This document shows, one piece after another, positions 8,237 through 16,756 of a stretch of DNA of 33,474 bases (the first letter of the stretch is position 1; every line of letters starts with the position of its first letter). A program made the position numbers and the translations under genes. A model generated the notes under the pieces. That model had not been told where the DNA came from. It was given only the letters and a program-made list of their open reading frames with translations, and did not search any database. This DNA comes from Azonexus sp. Its GTDB lineage: Bacteria > Pseudomonadota > Gammaproteobacteria > Burkholderiales > Rhodocyclaceae. The stretch covers positions 1 through 33,474 of the forward strand of contig JAUYEI010000089.1 of NCBI GenBank assembly GCA_030691385.1, given 5' to 3'.

Positions 8237-9721
8237 ATGAACGCCCCTGCGCCCCCCTTTTTTGCCTTTGACAACTCCTATGTCCGCGACCTGGAAGAGT
8301 TCTATGTTCACTGGAAGCCGACGCCGGCGACCAAGCCGGTCCTCATTCGTCTGAACGAGGAACTGGCTCGCGAGTTGGGAGCGGATCCGGTAGCGCTGGC
8401 TTCACCGGCAGGCGTCGAAATCCTGGCCGGGAATCAGATTCCAGAGGGTGCGGAGCCGATTGCCCAGGCCTACGCCGGCCACCAGTTCGGCCAGTTTTCG
8501 CCGCAGTTGGGCGATGGGCGGGCCTTGTTGCTGGGCGAGGTCATCGACCGCAACGGCAAGCGCCGCGACATCGCTTTCAAAGGTTCCGGCCGCACGCCGT
8601 TTTCACGCAATGGCGACGGCAAGTGCGCGCTCGGCCCGGCCCTGCGCGAATACCTGATCAGCGAAGCGATGCACGCGCTGGGCATTCCGACGACGCGTTC
8701 GCTAGCCGTGGTGGCGACCGGCGACATGGTGCGTCGCGACCGCGCCCAGCCCGGCGCCGTGCTGACCCGCGTCGCCGCCAGCCATGTCCGCGTCGGCACC
8801 TTCCAGTTCTTCGCCGCCCACCAGGGGCCGGAACAGGTCAAGCGCCTGGCCGATTACGTCATCGCCCGCCATTACCCGGCGCTGGCCGCCAGCCCGCAGC
8901 CCTACCTCGATCTGCTGGCCGCCGTCGGCGAGCGGCAGGCGGAACTGGTCGCGCGCTGGCTCGGCGTCGGCTTCATCCACGGCGTCATGAACACCGACAA
9001 CATGACGCTGTCCGGCGAAACCATCGACTACGGCCCGTGCGCCTTCATGGAAACCTACAGCCCGGGCACGGTGTTCAGTTCCATCGACAGCGCCGGCCGC
9101 TACGCCTACGGCAAGCAGGCCGGCATCGCCCGCTGGAACCTCGCCCGGCTGGCCGAAACCCTGCTGCCGCTCATCGACACCGACGCCGAGCGCGCCGCAC
9201 AGGCCGCCACGGCCGTCATCGATGCCCTCCCCGAGCGCCAGGCCGCGCACTGGCTGCGCGTCTTCCGGGCAAAGCTCGGCATCGACGAAACCGGCGACGC
9301 CGAGGCCGACCATGCCCTGATCGACGACTTCCTGCGTATCCTCAAGCAAAACCAGCTCGATTTCACCGTCGCCTTCCGCGCCCTGTTCCACGCCGCCAGC
9401 GGCGACCCAACGCGTCTGGAAGCACTGATGACCAACGCCACCGACTTCACCGACTGGCACGGCCGCTGGCAGGCCCGGCAGCCGGCACGCCCGGCCGATC
9501 TGCTCGCCGCCATGCAGTACGCCAACCCCTGCTACATCCCGCGCAACCACCGCGTCGAGGCTGCTCTCGATGCGGCTCTCGATGACAACAATCTGGCACC
9601 CTTCGAACGCCTGCTCGCCGTCATCCAGTCGCCGTTTGACGAGCGGGCGGCGGACGCGGAATATGCCAAACCAGCCCCCAGCGAATTCACCACCACCTAC
9701 ATGACCTTCTGCGGAACCTGA
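8237..9721 (+). CDS. selO: Protein adenylyltransferase SelO (YdiU/UPF0061)
   Basis: 494 residues, the normal length for the SelO pseudokinase family, which transfers AMP from ATP to protein hydroxyl groups and is linked to redox homeostasis. Visible features are YAGHQFGQFSPQLGDGRALLLGE (73-105 region), KGSGRTPFSRNGDGK (115-129, nucleotide binding), and HGVMNTDNMTLSGETIDYGP (249-268). The last holds the expected catalytic Asp254 and metal ligands Asn255 and Asp264. The C-terminal end is TTYMTFCGT; the family often ends with Cys, sometimes selenocysteine. msrB follows after 15 nt in the same direction, consistent with a shared oxidative-stress role. The ATG at 8237 begins the recognisable homologous sequence. 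Confidence 0.96.
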   Translation: MNAPAPPFFAFDNSYVRDLEEFYVHWKPTPATKPVLIRLNEELARELGADPVALASPAGVEILAGNQIPEGAEPIAQAYAGHQFGQFSPQLGDGRALLLGEVIDRNGKRRDIAFKGSGRTPFSRNGDGKCALGPALREYLISEAMHALGIPTTRSLAVVATGDMVRRDRAQPGAVLTRVAASHVRVGTFQFFAAHQGPEQVKRLADYVIARHYPALAASPQPYLDLLAAVGERQAELVARWLGVGFIHGVMNTDNMTLSGETIDYGPCAFMETYSPGTVFSSIDSAGRYAYGKQAGIARWNLARLAETLLPLIDTDAERAAQAATAVIDALPERQAAHWLRVFRAKLGIDETGDAEADHALIDDFLRILKQNQLDFTVAFRALFHAASGDPTRLEALMTNATDFTDWHGRWQARQPARPADLLAAMQYANPCYIPRNHRVEAALDAALDDNNLAPFERLLAVIQSPFDERAADAEYAKPAPSEFTTTYMTFCGT

Positions 9722-9736
9722 CCTCCGGAGCCACCC

Positions 9737-10201
9737 ATGACCCAAAACATAACCGGCCTGCTCACCTGGAACGGCATCATCGAGATCATCCGCAACGGCA
9801 ACCCGCTGCCGCCGCACCGCGACGAGCGCAGCGCTGCCGATTGGCAGGCAGTGCTGACGCCGGAACAGTTCTACGTGACGCGCCAGAAAGGCACCGAGCA
9901 CGCCTTCAGCTCGGCGATGTGCGCCGTCTTCGAGCCCGGCCGTTACGCCTGCGCCTGCTGCGGCACCGAACTGTTCGATGCGCAGACCAAGTTCGATAGC
10001 GGCAGCGGCTGGCCCAGCTTCACCCAGGCCATCGCGCCCGGCCTCGTGAACTACATCCTCGACAGCGACCACGGCACGCAGCGCGTCGAAACCACCTGTG
10101 CCGTCTGCGACGCCCACCTCGGCCACGTTTTCCCCGATGGCCCGGCACCGAGCGGCCTGCGCTACTGCATCAATGCCCTCGCGCTGAAAAAACTGGCCTA
10201 A
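9737..10201 (+). CDS. msrB: Peptide-methionine (R)-S-oxide reductase MsrB
   Basis: 154 residues. It reduces methionine-R-sulfoxide in proteins. Both zinc-binding Cys pairs are present (Cys72/Cys75 in ACACCGTELFD and Cys121/Cys124 in CAVCDAHLGHVFPDGP). So is the resolving-site context FDSGSGWPSF, and the catalytic Cys144 in LRYCINALAL. The N-terminal ~35 residues are slightly longer than in minimal MsrB. GGAG lies just upstream of the ATG. It lies 15 nt after selO, so the two are probably co-transcribed. Eleven nt after its stop is a copy of the dispersed 36-bp repeat. Confidence 0.96.
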   Translation: MTQNITGLLTWNGIIEIIRNGNPLPPHRDERSAADWQAVLTPEQFYVTRQKGTEHAFSSAMCAVFEPGRYACACCGTELFDAQTKFDSGSGWPSFTQAIAPGLVNYILDSDHGTQRVETTCAVCDAHLGHVFPDGPAPSGLRYCINALALKKLA

Positions 10202-10211
10202 AAAGGCAATG

Positions 10212-10247
10212 CCACGGTCAACCGGAAAAAACGACCAAAAATGAAAT
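10212..10247 (+). repeat. Dispersed 36-bp repeat, copy after msrB
   Basis: CCACGGTCAACCGG followed by an A-rich tract, CGACC, a second A-rich tract and TGAAAT. It begins 11 nt after the msrB stop, in the same orientation. Confidence 0.85.
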
Positions 10248-10266
10248 TTCCCGCCGCACTCACGAC

Positions 10267-10356
10267 ATGACCATCACCATCCACCACAACAGCCGCTGCG
10301 GCAAATCCCGCGACACCCTCGGCCGCCCGCCGGAAAACGTGCAGGCGATTCTGTAA
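10267..10356 (+). pseudogene. arsC: Internally deleted arsC (arsenate reductase) remnant
   Basis: A 29-codon ORF reads [18 protein letters not shown], then [11 protein letters not shown] and stop. The first part matches the start of ArsC-family reductases, including the catalytic Cys of the NxRCxKSR motif. The last part matches the family's C-terminus (GRPPE-VL-IL type). About 85 internal residues are missing, and the two ends are joined in frame. It cannot be a functional reductase. The family match is from memory of ArsC sequences; the join is seen directly. Confidence 0.7.
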
Positions 10357-10383
10357 GCCCTGCCAAGCCCGCACCCGGCCGGC

Positions 10384-10389
10384 TATACT
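10384..10389 (+). promoter_or_regulatory. Probable -10 element for glpKD
   Basis: TATACT lies 28 bp upstream of the glpK ATG. The -35 region (CTGCCA, 18-bp spacer) is weak. Confidence 0.4.
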
Positions 10390-10417
10390 GGCCGCACACC
10401 GCTTGCCGGAGTTCGCC

Positions 10418-11917
10418 ATGGAAGCACCTGCCGACCAGTTCGTCCTCGCGCTTGACCAGGGCACGAGCAGTGCGCGCGCCATCCTGTTCGACCGCCAGGG
10501 CAACATCCACGGCCTCGCCCAGCAGGAAATCACCCAGCATTACCCGCAACCCGGCTGGGTCGAGCACGACGCCGATGAAATCTGGCTGGCGCAACTCGCC
10601 GTCGCCCGCGCCGTGCTGCGCGACAACGGCGTTGCAGCCACGCAGATCGCCGCCGTCGGCATCACCAACCAGCGCGAAACCACCGTGCTCTGGGATCGCG
10701 CCACCAGCCAGCCGGTGCACCGCGCCATCGTCTGGCAGGACAGACGCACTGCCGGCATTTGCGACGAGCTGAGCGCCGCCGGCCACACCGAATTGTTCCA
10801 GCAACGCACCGGCCTCGTCCTCGACGCCTATTTCTCCGGCACCAAGCTCAAGTGGCTGCTCGACCACATCCCCGGCGCCCGCAACCGGGCCGAGCGGGGC
10901 GAACTGGCCTTCGGCACCATCGATAGCTGGCTGGCCTGGAAGCTGACTGGCGCGCATGTCACCGACCCGTCGAATGCCTCGCGCACCCTGCTTTTCGACA
11001 TCCACCGCCAATGCTGGGACGACGAATTGCTGGCACTGCTCGACATTCCCGCCGCCCTGCTGCCGCGCGTTGTTGCCAGCAGCGGCGAAATCGCGACGCT
11101 CAACGCCGAATGGCTGGGCGCAGAGATCCCACTCAGCGGCATAGCCGGCGACCAGCAAGCCGCCACCTTCGGCCAGGCCTGTCTCGACATCGGCATGGCC
11201 AAGAACACCTACGGCACCGGCTGCTTCCTGCTCATGAACACCGGCCCGCAGCCCATGGCCTCGCGGCATCGCCTGCTCACGACAGTCGGCTGGCAGCGCA
11301 ACGGGGAAACCACCTACCTGCTCGAAGGCAGCGTCTTCATGGGCGGCGCCACGGTGCAATGGCTGCGCGATGGCCTCGGGCTGATCGCCAGTGCCAGCGA
11401 GGTCGAAAGCCTGGCCGCGAGTGTGCCGGACAACGGCGGCGTCTATCTCGTGCCGGCCCACACCGGCCTCGGCGCGCCCTACTGGGACCCGACCGCCCGC
11501 GGCGCGCTGTTCGGCCTGACGCGCGGCACCACCCGTGCCCACATCGCCCGCGCCGCGCTCGAAGCCATCGCCTTCCAGAGCGCCGAGGTGCTGCAGGCCA
11601 TGGAAAACGATGCCGGCCAGCCGATGAAGGAAGTGCGCGTCGATGGCGGCGCCGCCAGAAACGACCTGCTCATGCAGTTCCAGGCCGATCTGCTCGGCGT
11701 GCCCGTGGTACGGCCGAAAGTCACTGAAACCACCGCCCTCGGCGCCGCCTGTCTGGCCGGGCTGGCCGTCGGTTTCTGGCGTGATGAGGCGGAACTGAGC
11801 GCCCTGTGGCAGGCCGAACGCCGTTTCGATCCATCGATGGCCGATGACCAGCGCGAAGTCCTGTTCGCCGACTGGCGCCGCGCCATCCAGCGCACCCTCG
11901 GCTGGGCCCAGTCATGA
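10418..11917 (+). CDS. glpK: Glycerol kinase
   Basis: 499 residues, close to the 502 of the E. coli enzyme. It phosphorylates glycerol to sn-glycerol-3-phosphate in the cytoplasm. The FGGY-kinase signature features are present: [16 protein letters not shown] at the N-terminus, [32 protein letters not shown] and [29 protein letters not shown] and the C-terminal [18 protein letters not shown] also match. The ATG at 10418 is preceded by GGAG at a 6-nt spacing, better than the upstream in-frame TTG at 10403. Its stop overlaps the glpD start (ATGA). No glycerol facilitator gene is next to it. Confidence 0.97.
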   Translation: MEAPADQFVLALDQGTSSARAILFDRQGNIHGLAQQEITQHYPQPGWVEHDADEIWLAQLAVARAVLRDNGVAATQIAAVGITNQRETTVLWDRATSQPVHRAIVWQDRRTAGICDELSAAGHTELFQQRTGLVLDAYFSGTKLKWLLDHIPGARNRAERGELAFGTIDSWLAWKLTGAHVTDPSNASRTLLFDIHRQCWDDELLALLDIPAALLPRVVASSGEIATLNAEWLGAEIPLSGIAGDQQAATFGQACLDIGMAKNTYGTGCFLLMNTGPQPMASRHRLLTTVGWQRNGETTYLLEGSVFMGGATVQWLRDGLGLIASASEVESLAASVPDNGGVYLVPAHTGLGAPYWDPTARGALFGLTRGTTRAHIARAALEAIAFQSAEVLQAMENDAGQPMKEVRVDGGAARNDLLMQFQADLLGVPVVRPKVTETTALGAACLAGLAVGFWRDEAELSALWQAERRFDPSMADDQREVLFADWRRAIQRTLGWAQS

Positions 11918-13461
11918 CCCGCGACGACAACCTCGCCACCCTGCGCGACCCGCGTCCGTGGGACGTCCTGATCATCGGCGGCGGCGCCAGCGGCCTTGGC
12001 GCGGCGGTCGATGCGGCGGCGCGCGGCTATCGAACGCTGCTCGTCGAAGCCCGCGATTTCGCCTCCGGCACGTCGATGTGCAGCACCAAGCTGATCCACG
12101 GCGGCGTCCGCTACCTGCGCCAGGGCGACCTCGGCATGGTCCGCAACGCCCTGCGCGAACGCTCGTATCTGCTGCGCAACGCGCCGCACCTCGTCCATCC
12201 GCTCGCCTTCATCATCCCGGCCTGGAATCAGATCGACCGCCTGATGTTTGCCACTGGCCTCAAGCTCTACGACCTGCTCTCCGGCTGGCATAACCTGGCC
12301 GCCTCGCAGAGCCTGAACCGGCAGGAAGTCATTACCGCCCTGCCCGGCCTGAAAAGCGCCGGCCTGTGCGGCGGCATCCGCTACTGGGACGGCCAGTTCG
12401 ACGATGCCCGGCTGGCCATCACGCTCATGCGCACCGTCACCGACCTCAGCGCCACCTGCCTCAATTACCTGCCGGCGATACGCCTGCTCAAAACCAATGA
12501 CCGCGTCACCGGCGCCGTGCTGCGCGATACCGAAACCGGCAAGGAATTCGAGGTCACCGCCCGCGCCATCATCAACGCGACCGGCGTGCACGCCGACAGC
12601 GTTCGCCAGTTGGACGACGCAAAAACCCAGCCGCTACTGACGCCCAGCCAGGGCATCCACCTCGTGTTCGACACCGACTTTCTGCCCGGCCAGCAGGCGC
12701 TCATGATCCCGAAAACCGAGGACGGTCGCGTCATGTTCGCCATTCCGTGGCAGGGCAAGGTGCTGCTCGGCACCACCGACACACCGCGCCCGGAATTGCG
12801 CCAACTCAATGACCCGCAGCCGCTGGAAGAAGAAATCGACTTCCTGCTGCGCACGGCAGCCAGCGTCCTGACCCGGCCGCCGACCCGCGCCGACATCCGC
12901 AGCGCCTTCGCCGGCCTGCGCCCGCTCATCCACCCGAACAACACCGACGAGAAAAACACCGCCGCCCTGTCGCGCGAACACGCCGTGCTGGTCAGCCCGA
13001 GCGGCCTGATCACGCTCACCGGCGGCAAATGGACGACCTACCGGCTGATGGCCAAACAGGTCATCGACCGCGCCGTTGAGGTTTCCGGACTGAACGCCGT
13101 ACCGTGCCCGACCCGAACCCTGAAACTGCACGGTTACACGGATGAGCCGGCCAACGACGCCTACGGCACCGACGCCGCGCAACTCGCCACCCTGCCCGGC
13201 CACGACCGGCTACTCCACCCGAACCTGCCCTACAGCGAAGCCATGGTCCGCTTCGCCATCCGCCACGAAGCAGCGCGGACGATTGAAGACATCCTGGCCC
13301 GCCGAACGCGCGCCTTCTTTCACGATGCGGCGGCAGCCGAGGCGAGCATCGAACGCATCGCCGGGATATTCGTGGAAGAACTGCAGCCCTCGCCCGAGCG
13401 ACTGACAGCGATACTCGAAGCAGCACGCAAAAGTGCCGGACGTTTCAGGCTGAACGCGTAG
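11914..13461 (+). CDS. glpD: Aerobic glycerol-3-phosphate dehydrogenase (FAD)
   Basis: 515 residues. It oxidises glycerol-3-phosphate to dihydroxyacetone phosphate at the inner membrane, feeding electrons to quinone. The N-terminal FAD-binding motif ([20 protein letters not shown], about 18-37) is followed by the family signature [15 protein letters not shown]. Further along are [16 protein letters not shown] and the substrate-domain [13 protein letters not shown]. The C-terminal domain has the [17 protein letters not shown] typical of GlpD. It is translationally coupled to glpK, forming a glycerol-use operon. The small membrane ORF at 13584 follows. Confidence 0.97.
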   Translation: MTRDDNLATLRDPRPWDVLIIGGGASGLGAAVDAAARGYRTLLVEARDFASGTSMCSTKLIHGGVRYLRQGDLGMVRNALRERSYLLRNAPHLVHPLAFIIPAWNQIDRLMFATGLKLYDLLSGWHNLAASQSLNRQEVITALPGLKSAGLCGGIRYWDGQFDDARLAITLMRTVTDLSATCLNYLPAIRLLKTNDRVTGAVLRDTETGKEFEVTARAIINATGVHADSVRQLDDAKTQPLLTPSQGIHLVFDTDFLPGQQALMIPKTEDGRVMFAIPWQGKVLLGTTDTPRPELRQLNDPQPLEEEIDFLLRTAASVLTRPPTRADIRSAFAGLRPLIHPNNTDEKNTAALSREHAVLVSPSGLITLTGGKWTTYRLMAKQVIDRAVEVSGLNAVPCPTRTLKLHGYTDEPANDAYGTDAAQLATLPGHDRLLHPNLPYSEAMVRFAIRHEAARTIEDILARRTRAFFHDAAAAEASIERIAGIFVEELQPSPERLTAILEAARKSAGRFRLNA

Positions 13462-13583
13462 TTCGTGCTGAGCATTGGCGCATCCCTGCAGCAATAACCT
13501 AGAATGAATGGAGGCCGGCATGACTCAGCGCTGGCGTATGTCGAACCAGGACAGCAGTCGCAACCAGCCCAACGGAGCGTTCA

Positions 13584-13745
13584 GTGCTACAAGTCATTTT
13601 CGAGAATCATTACCTGCTCGCGGCACTCATCCTGCTATTTCTGATCGGGGTACCGGCGCTGATTATGCGGGGGCGCGGCGTGCGCGACCCTTCCCGGCCG
13701 GAACGCCGCAGCCAGCCACGGCCGGGCGTTGACCGTCGTGCCTAG
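13584..13745 (+). CDS. Small single-pass membrane protein
   Basis: 53 residues from a GTG with GGAG (13574-13577) at a good spacing. The protein has one hydrophobic helix (about 10-29, YLLAALILLFLIGVPALIM) and then a basic, Pro/Arg-rich tail, predicting an N-out/C-in inner-membrane topology. I do not recognise a family. It follows glpD by about 120 bp; a TAGAAT at 13500-13505 could serve as its own -10. The overlapping ORF in another frame lacks such features. Called on the ribosome binding site and clean membrane segment only. Confidence 0.5.
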   Translation: MLQVIFENHYLLAALILLFLIGVPALIMRGRGVRDPSRPERRSQPRPGVDRRA

Positions 13746-13778
13746 GGTTCGCGGAGCCACCGCGGCGGCTGGAAAGCA

Positions 13779-13814
13779 ATTTCAATTTTGGCCGTTATTT
13801 CCGGTTGACCGTAG
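13779..13814 (-). repeat. Dispersed 36-bp repeat, minus-strand copy after the DUF4202 gene
   Basis: On the minus strand it reads CTACGGTCAACCGGAAATAA and then CGGCCAAAATTGAAAT. It begins 24 nt after the stop of the minus-strand DUF4202 gene, in that gene's orientation. Confidence 0.8.
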
Positions 13815-13837
13815 CAATCGGCCATTGCACCCCGCAA

Positions 13838-14437
13838 TCAACCCTCGGCAACCGCTTTCAGGATCAAAGGCACCAGCGCCTCGGGCAGTTTGATGCCACC
13901 CGTTGTGGCGAAAGCCTGGGCGGCGCTCGACATCTTCTTCCACGTCTTGCGGATGATGCCGAGCCATTTTTCTTCGGTGTAATCAGGCTGCTGGCTGGCA
14001 AAGCCAAGCATGTAGTGCTCGATGAAAACGAGGCAGCTGACGTCTTCCAGCATCTGCGTATCGGGGTTGTTCTTGATTTCCTGCTTGCTGATCGCTGTTT
14101 TGACTTGCTCGATCATCGCCTCGTCGTAACCGGCCTGGCGCATCAATTCGCCGGCCGTCTCGGCGTGAAACCGATAGAGCCCGGTGCGCCAGGCAAAGTA
14201 GCCGGGCTTGCCGAGCGGGTAGTTGCTGCGCGGCACTGTCCACCGCTTGATGTGCTGGGCGCGCACGGCGAGTTGGGCGACTTCGCTGGCGTGCGGCGCA
14301 AAGCGGCCGATCATGTCAGTCATGCGCTGCGCGTAGAGCAGCTCTTTCGGCAGCCCTTCTTCCTGATTCGGGTCTTGCGCATTGGCGGCATCAAACAGGG
14401 CGATGGTTTTGTTGAAGCGTTCCGGGTTGGCGATCAT
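13838..14437 (-). CDS. DUF4202 family protein
   Basis: 199 residues, soluble. The N-terminus (NPERFNKTIALFDAANAQDPN) and the internal HASEVAQLAVRAQHIKRW, GKPGYFAWRTGL, FIEHYMLGFA and EKWLGIIRKTWKKMS fit the DUF4202 family. Its helical sequence has several conserved-looking His residues (RAQHIKRW, YRFHAETAGELM), resembling HD-like helical proteins; that link is only an impression. Function is unknown. The start at 14437 is chosen over the longer frame to 14662 because homology begins here and a promoter lies immediately upstream. It probably has its own transcript, separate from yaeQ. Confidence 0.85.
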   Translation of the reverse strand: MIANPERFNKTIALFDAANAQDPNQEEGLPKELLYAQRMTDMIGRFAPHASEVAQLAVRAQHIKRWTVPRSNYPLGKPGYFAWRTGLYRFHAETAGELMRQAGYDEAMIEQVKTAISKQEIKNNPDTQMLEDVSCLVFIEHYMLGFASQQPDYTEEKWLGIIRKTWKKMSSAAQAFATTGGIKLPEALVPLILKAVAEG

Positions 14438-14456
14438 TGAACTCTCGTGGCAGCGT

Positions 14457-14485
14457 GTTTTATTGAGGTTGAAATTTTCCGTCAA
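14457..14485 (-). promoter_or_regulatory. Probable promoter of the DUF4202 gene
   Basis: On the minus strand TTGACG (14480-14485) and TAAAAC (14457-14462) are separated by exactly 17 bp. A start near 14450 would give a leader of about 13 nt. Confidence 0.5.
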
Positions 14486-14623
14486 TGTAACAGGGCTTGT
14501 TACTTCCAGCACGGTGCACGGCGGCCCGGCCTGAACCATCAACCACAGCGCATAGCACAAGGAAATATACTCATGCGCAGCGCGTATCTGCGGAAGGCGT
14601 TTGTCCGCTTCCATCCAGAAACA

Positions 14624-14659
14624 AGGTGCGGATTCAACTTCGAAGTTGAATCCGCACCT
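14624..14659. repeat. Perfect 36-bp palindrome
   Basis: Two 18-bp arms, AGGTGCGGATTCAACTTC and its exact complement, meet with no spacer. It lies about 40 nt downstream of the yaeQ stop and about 190 nt upstream of the DUF4202 start. It could be a transcription terminator, but no run of T follows it in either direction; a protein-binding site is the alternative. Confidence 0.8.
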
Positions 14660-14699
14660 CAAAAAAGTTGCTCGGAGCCTGCAAAAACGTCTTCAGTTT

Positions 14700-15254
14700 C
14701 TATGCCGAATAACTATCAAAGAGAACTCTCGGCGCCAGCTCGACGTGTTCCTGGTCGCCGCCCAGCCAGATCACGCCATCCTGAATCGTGCATTGCAGGC
14801 GCATGCCGCGCTCCGCCAGCGAAGCCAGCGCCTTGCCCTCCTCGACGCTCAGCGACAGCACGCGCAGATTCTTCTGCACCGACACCTTGCCCTGCGTCTG
14901 TTGCCACCAGATTTCAGCCGTCCGCCCGCCATAACTGAGCACCATGACGTGCCGCGCCCGGTTGCAGGCCCGGCGAATGGCCTTCTCGTCAGGCAGGCCG
15001 ACGTCGATCCAGCGCTCGACGCTGCCCGTCGGATCAAGTTCCTGCAGGTCCGCCTCATCCTCGCTCGCCGACAGCCCGCGCCCGAAGGTCAGCGTTTCTG
15101 AAGCATTCAGCGCAAAGGCGAGCAGGCGAACCATCATTCGCTCATCCGTTTCCGAAGGGTGACGGGCAATGGTCAGCGTGTAGTCGCCAAAATGCGAACG
15201 GTCGAGGTCGGCAAGCTGCAGTTCGGCCTTGAAAATAGTGGATTTAAGCGCCAT
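14700..15254 (-). CDS. yaeQ: YaeQ family protein
   Basis: 184 residues, the usual length. Typical YaeQ sequence throughout: MALKSTIFKAELQLADLDR, YTLTIARHPSETDERMMVRLLAFAL, DLQELDPTGSVERWIDVGLP, and a WW..TQGK segment followed by L.V..L. The fold is related to PD-(D/E)XK nucleases in published analyses, with Glu and Asp residues in the DEADLQELD region. In E. coli it was once thought to replace RfaH, later retracted, so its role is unclear. It is divergent from the rhodanese gene and upstream of the DUF4202 gene, separated from it by a palindrome. Confidence 0.93.
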   Translation of the reverse strand: MALKSTIFKAELQLADLDRSHFGDYTLTIARHPSETDERMMVRLLAFALNASETLTFGRGLSASEDEADLQELDPTGSVERWIDVGLPDEKAIRRACNRARHVMVLSYGGRTAEIWWQQTQGKVSVQKNLRVLSLSVEEGKALASLAERGMRLQCTIQDGVIWLGGDQEHVELAPRVLFDSYSA

Positions 15255-15343
15255 GGCTGCCCCGGAAAAAGGGTGGATTATCCCATGCGGACGGGAACCC
15301 GGCGGCCGGCGATGCGGTCAATCGCTTGATACGACTTAAAGTC

Positions 15344-15349
15344 TATAAT
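15344..15349 (+). promoter_or_regulatory. -10 element of the rhodanese gene
   Basis: A perfect TATAAT lies 27 bp upstream of the ATG at 15377. No convincing -35 at 16-18 bp. Confidence 0.45.
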
Positions 15350-15376
15350 CAGTGTTTTCTAATACACGAGATTGCC

Positions 15377-15817
15377 ATGCGCCACCTGCTCCTAGCCTGC
15401 CTGATCGCTGCCACCAGCTTCGCCCACGCCGAAGTCATCGACATCGACAACGCCCAGCTCGACAAACTGCGCCAAAGCGGCGTGCCCGTCGTCGACATCC
15501 GCCTGCAATCGGAATGGGAAGAAACCGGCATCGTCGGCGGCAGCAAACTGCTCACCTTCTTCGACGAAAAAGGCCGCGCCGACGCCCCGGGCTGGCTCGA
15601 AAAGGTCAAACCCTTCGCCAAATCGAACGAGCCGGTCATCGTCATCTGCCGCACCGGCAACCGGACCAAGGCCGTCAGCCAGTTCCTCTCGCAACAGGCC
15701 GGCTACGCCACGGTTTACAACGTCAAGGCCGGCATCAAAGGCTGGATCGGTGCCGGCGGCCCGGTCGTCCCGGCAACGCAAACCATCGCCTCGTGCAAGG
15801 CCGCCAAAACTTGCTGA
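15377..15817 (+). CDS. Exported rhodanese-like sulfurtransferase
   Basis: 146 residues with a short signal peptide (MRHLLLACLIAATSFAHA, cut before EVIDI), so a periplasmic location is expected. It has one rhodanese domain: VPVVDIRLQSEWEETGIVGG is the first conserved block. The active-site loop is CRTGNRT with Cys91, followed by YNVKAGIKGWIGAGGPV. Such single-domain proteins transfer sulfane sulfur or handle thiol/cyanide chemistry; the substrate is unknown. The longer in-frame extension to 15326 is rejected because the signal peptide begins at 15377. The next small ORF starts at a TTG overlapping its stop. Confidence 0.9.
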   Translation: MRHLLLACLIAATSFAHAEVIDIDNAQLDKLRQSGVPVVDIRLQSEWEETGIVGGSKLLTFFDEKGRADAPGWLEKVKPFAKSNEPVIVICRTGNRTKAVSQFLSQQAGYATVYNVKAGIKGWIGAGGPVVPATQTIASCKAAKTC

Positions 15818-16026
15818 ACCAGACCGTCGACCGAAAACGGTGCGCCAGTTGCGAGCACTGGCGCGGTTGGCGCCAACCCGGTGAAGAACCGGGAACCGTC
15901 ATCATCGAAGCCGAAACCTCGGAAGGCCTCTGCCTGGGCGGCGGCTGGGACAACGCCGAACGCCGCGCCCGCTCGGCTTGCGGGCATTGGCGAATCTGGC
16001 AAGAGCTGGATCAGACGACGCCGTAG
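15811..16026 (+). CDS. Small Cys-rich protein, possible zinc ribbon
   Basis: 71 residues if started at the TTG that overlaps the rhodanese stop, with AAGG about 10 nt upstream. The pattern is CASCEHWRGWRQPGEEPG, then GLCLGGGW and SACGHWRIW, giving four Cys (CxxC, C, C), each pair followed by HW. This is a compact metal-binding arrangement I do not recognise as a named family. It is probably translated by coupling with the rhodanese. A copy of the dispersed repeat begins 17 nt after its stop. The start codon is uncertain, but the Cys/His/Trp pattern makes a random frame unlikely. Confidence 0.55.
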   Translation: MLNQTVDRKRCASCEHWRGWRQPGEEPGTVIIEAETSEGLCLGGGWDNAERRARSACGHWRIWQELDQTTP

Positions 16027-16042
16027 CAGAGATTTGCTGTTG

Positions 16043-16114
16043 CCACGGTCAACCGGAAAAAATTCCCAAAAATGGAATCGGGGTGAGGTGGCGGCAAAAT
16101 CAAATCAATCAGAC
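16043..16114 (+). repeat. Left 72-bp direct repeat flanking the Xre/RES module (contains the dispersed repeat)
   Basis: It begins with CCACGGTCAACCGG plus the A-rich part of the dispersed repeat and continues to AAATCAATCAGAC. By my count, 60 of 72 positions equal the copy at 17350-17421, and the two are the same length. Confidence 0.85.
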
Positions 16115-16129
16115 CCAAATGTCAATGTC

Positions 16130-16162
16130 GCTGTCGACAGCAATTTCGCGGCGGCGTATATT
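16130..16162 (+). promoter_or_regulatory. Promoter with overlapping palindromic operator for the Xre/RES pair
   Basis: TCGACA (16134-16139) and TATATT (16157-16162) are separated by 17 bp. The -35 hexamer lies inside the perfect palindrome GCTGTCGACAGC (16130-16141). This fits an antitoxin repressing its own promoter. Confidence 0.55.
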
Positions 16163-16201
16163 GTGCATATGAGCCGAATTAACGGATCAAAGGAGATTGC
16201 A

Positions 16202-16756
16202 ATGGAAACCGCCAGTGTCACCAAAAGCCGCCGTAGCGCCAAAACCACGAAGTCTGTCAATCCGGTTGGTGCGACGAAACCACTAACCGTCAAAGGGCTG
16301 GGGAATACCACGCGCGTACAAGAGCGGTCGAGCATCTTCGCAAAGATGTACCGGGCTACACCCCTGGAACGGATTGGCTTGATTCGTGAGGGTATAGCAC
16401 CAGAAGTACTGGTTCGGACCGGGGAGGAAATGGGGATCGCCAAGGAAAAGATGATCACCCTGCTCGATTTCACCCGTGCCACCGTCAATCGGCGCATCAA
16501 GACGAAAGCTGCGCTGCCAACAGACTATTCGGAACGGATAATCGGCTTGCAGAAATTGATCGGGCAGGTAGAAATCATGGTGGCCGAGTCCGGCGATCCC
16601 TCCAGCTTCAATGCCGCGCACTGGGTAGCCGATTGGCTGGAGCGACCGGTCCCTGCACTGGACAATGCCAAACCCGCTGACTTCATGGACACGATTGAGG
16701 GACAGGAACTGGTTTCTTCGCTACTGGCCAAGATGCAGTCGGGAGCCTATGCATGA
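16202..16756 (+). CDS. Xre/MbcA/ParS-type antitoxin (DUF2384)
   Basis: 184 residues. After a basic, low-complexity N-terminus (about 1-45) comes a helical DNA-binding region (ERIGLIREGIAPEVLVRTGE, then KMITLLDFTRATVNRRIKTK). It is followed by the DUF2384 toxin-binding domain (GLQKLIGQVEIMVAESGDPS, AAHWVADWLERPVPALDNAK, ELVSSLLAKMQSGAYA). The ATG at 16202 has AGGAG (16190-16195 region) at a good spacing. An in-frame ATG at 16169 lies almost at the inferred transcription start, so it is less likely. The stop overlaps the toxin start (ATGA). It neutralises the adjacent RES toxin and probably binds the palindrome at 16130-16141. Confidence 0.92.
   Translation: METASVTKSRRSAKTTKSVNPVGATKPLTVKGLGNTTRVQERSSIFAKMYRATPLERIGLIREGIAPEVLVRTGEEMGIAKEKMITLLDFTRATVNRRIKTKAALPTDYSERIIGLQKLIGQVEIMVAESGDPSSFNAAHWVADWLERPVPALDNAKPADFMDTIEGQELVSSLLAKMQSGAYA

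Noticed and set aside
8702-10126. A 474-codon minus-strand ORF over selO/msrB
   Set aside because: Shadow frame; both plus-strand genes have catalytic motifs and normal lengths.
13508-13732. A 74-codon ORF after glpD (MEAGMTQRWRM type)
   Set aside because: Composition is featureless; the overlapping GTG frame at 13584 has a ribosome binding site and a clean membrane helix.
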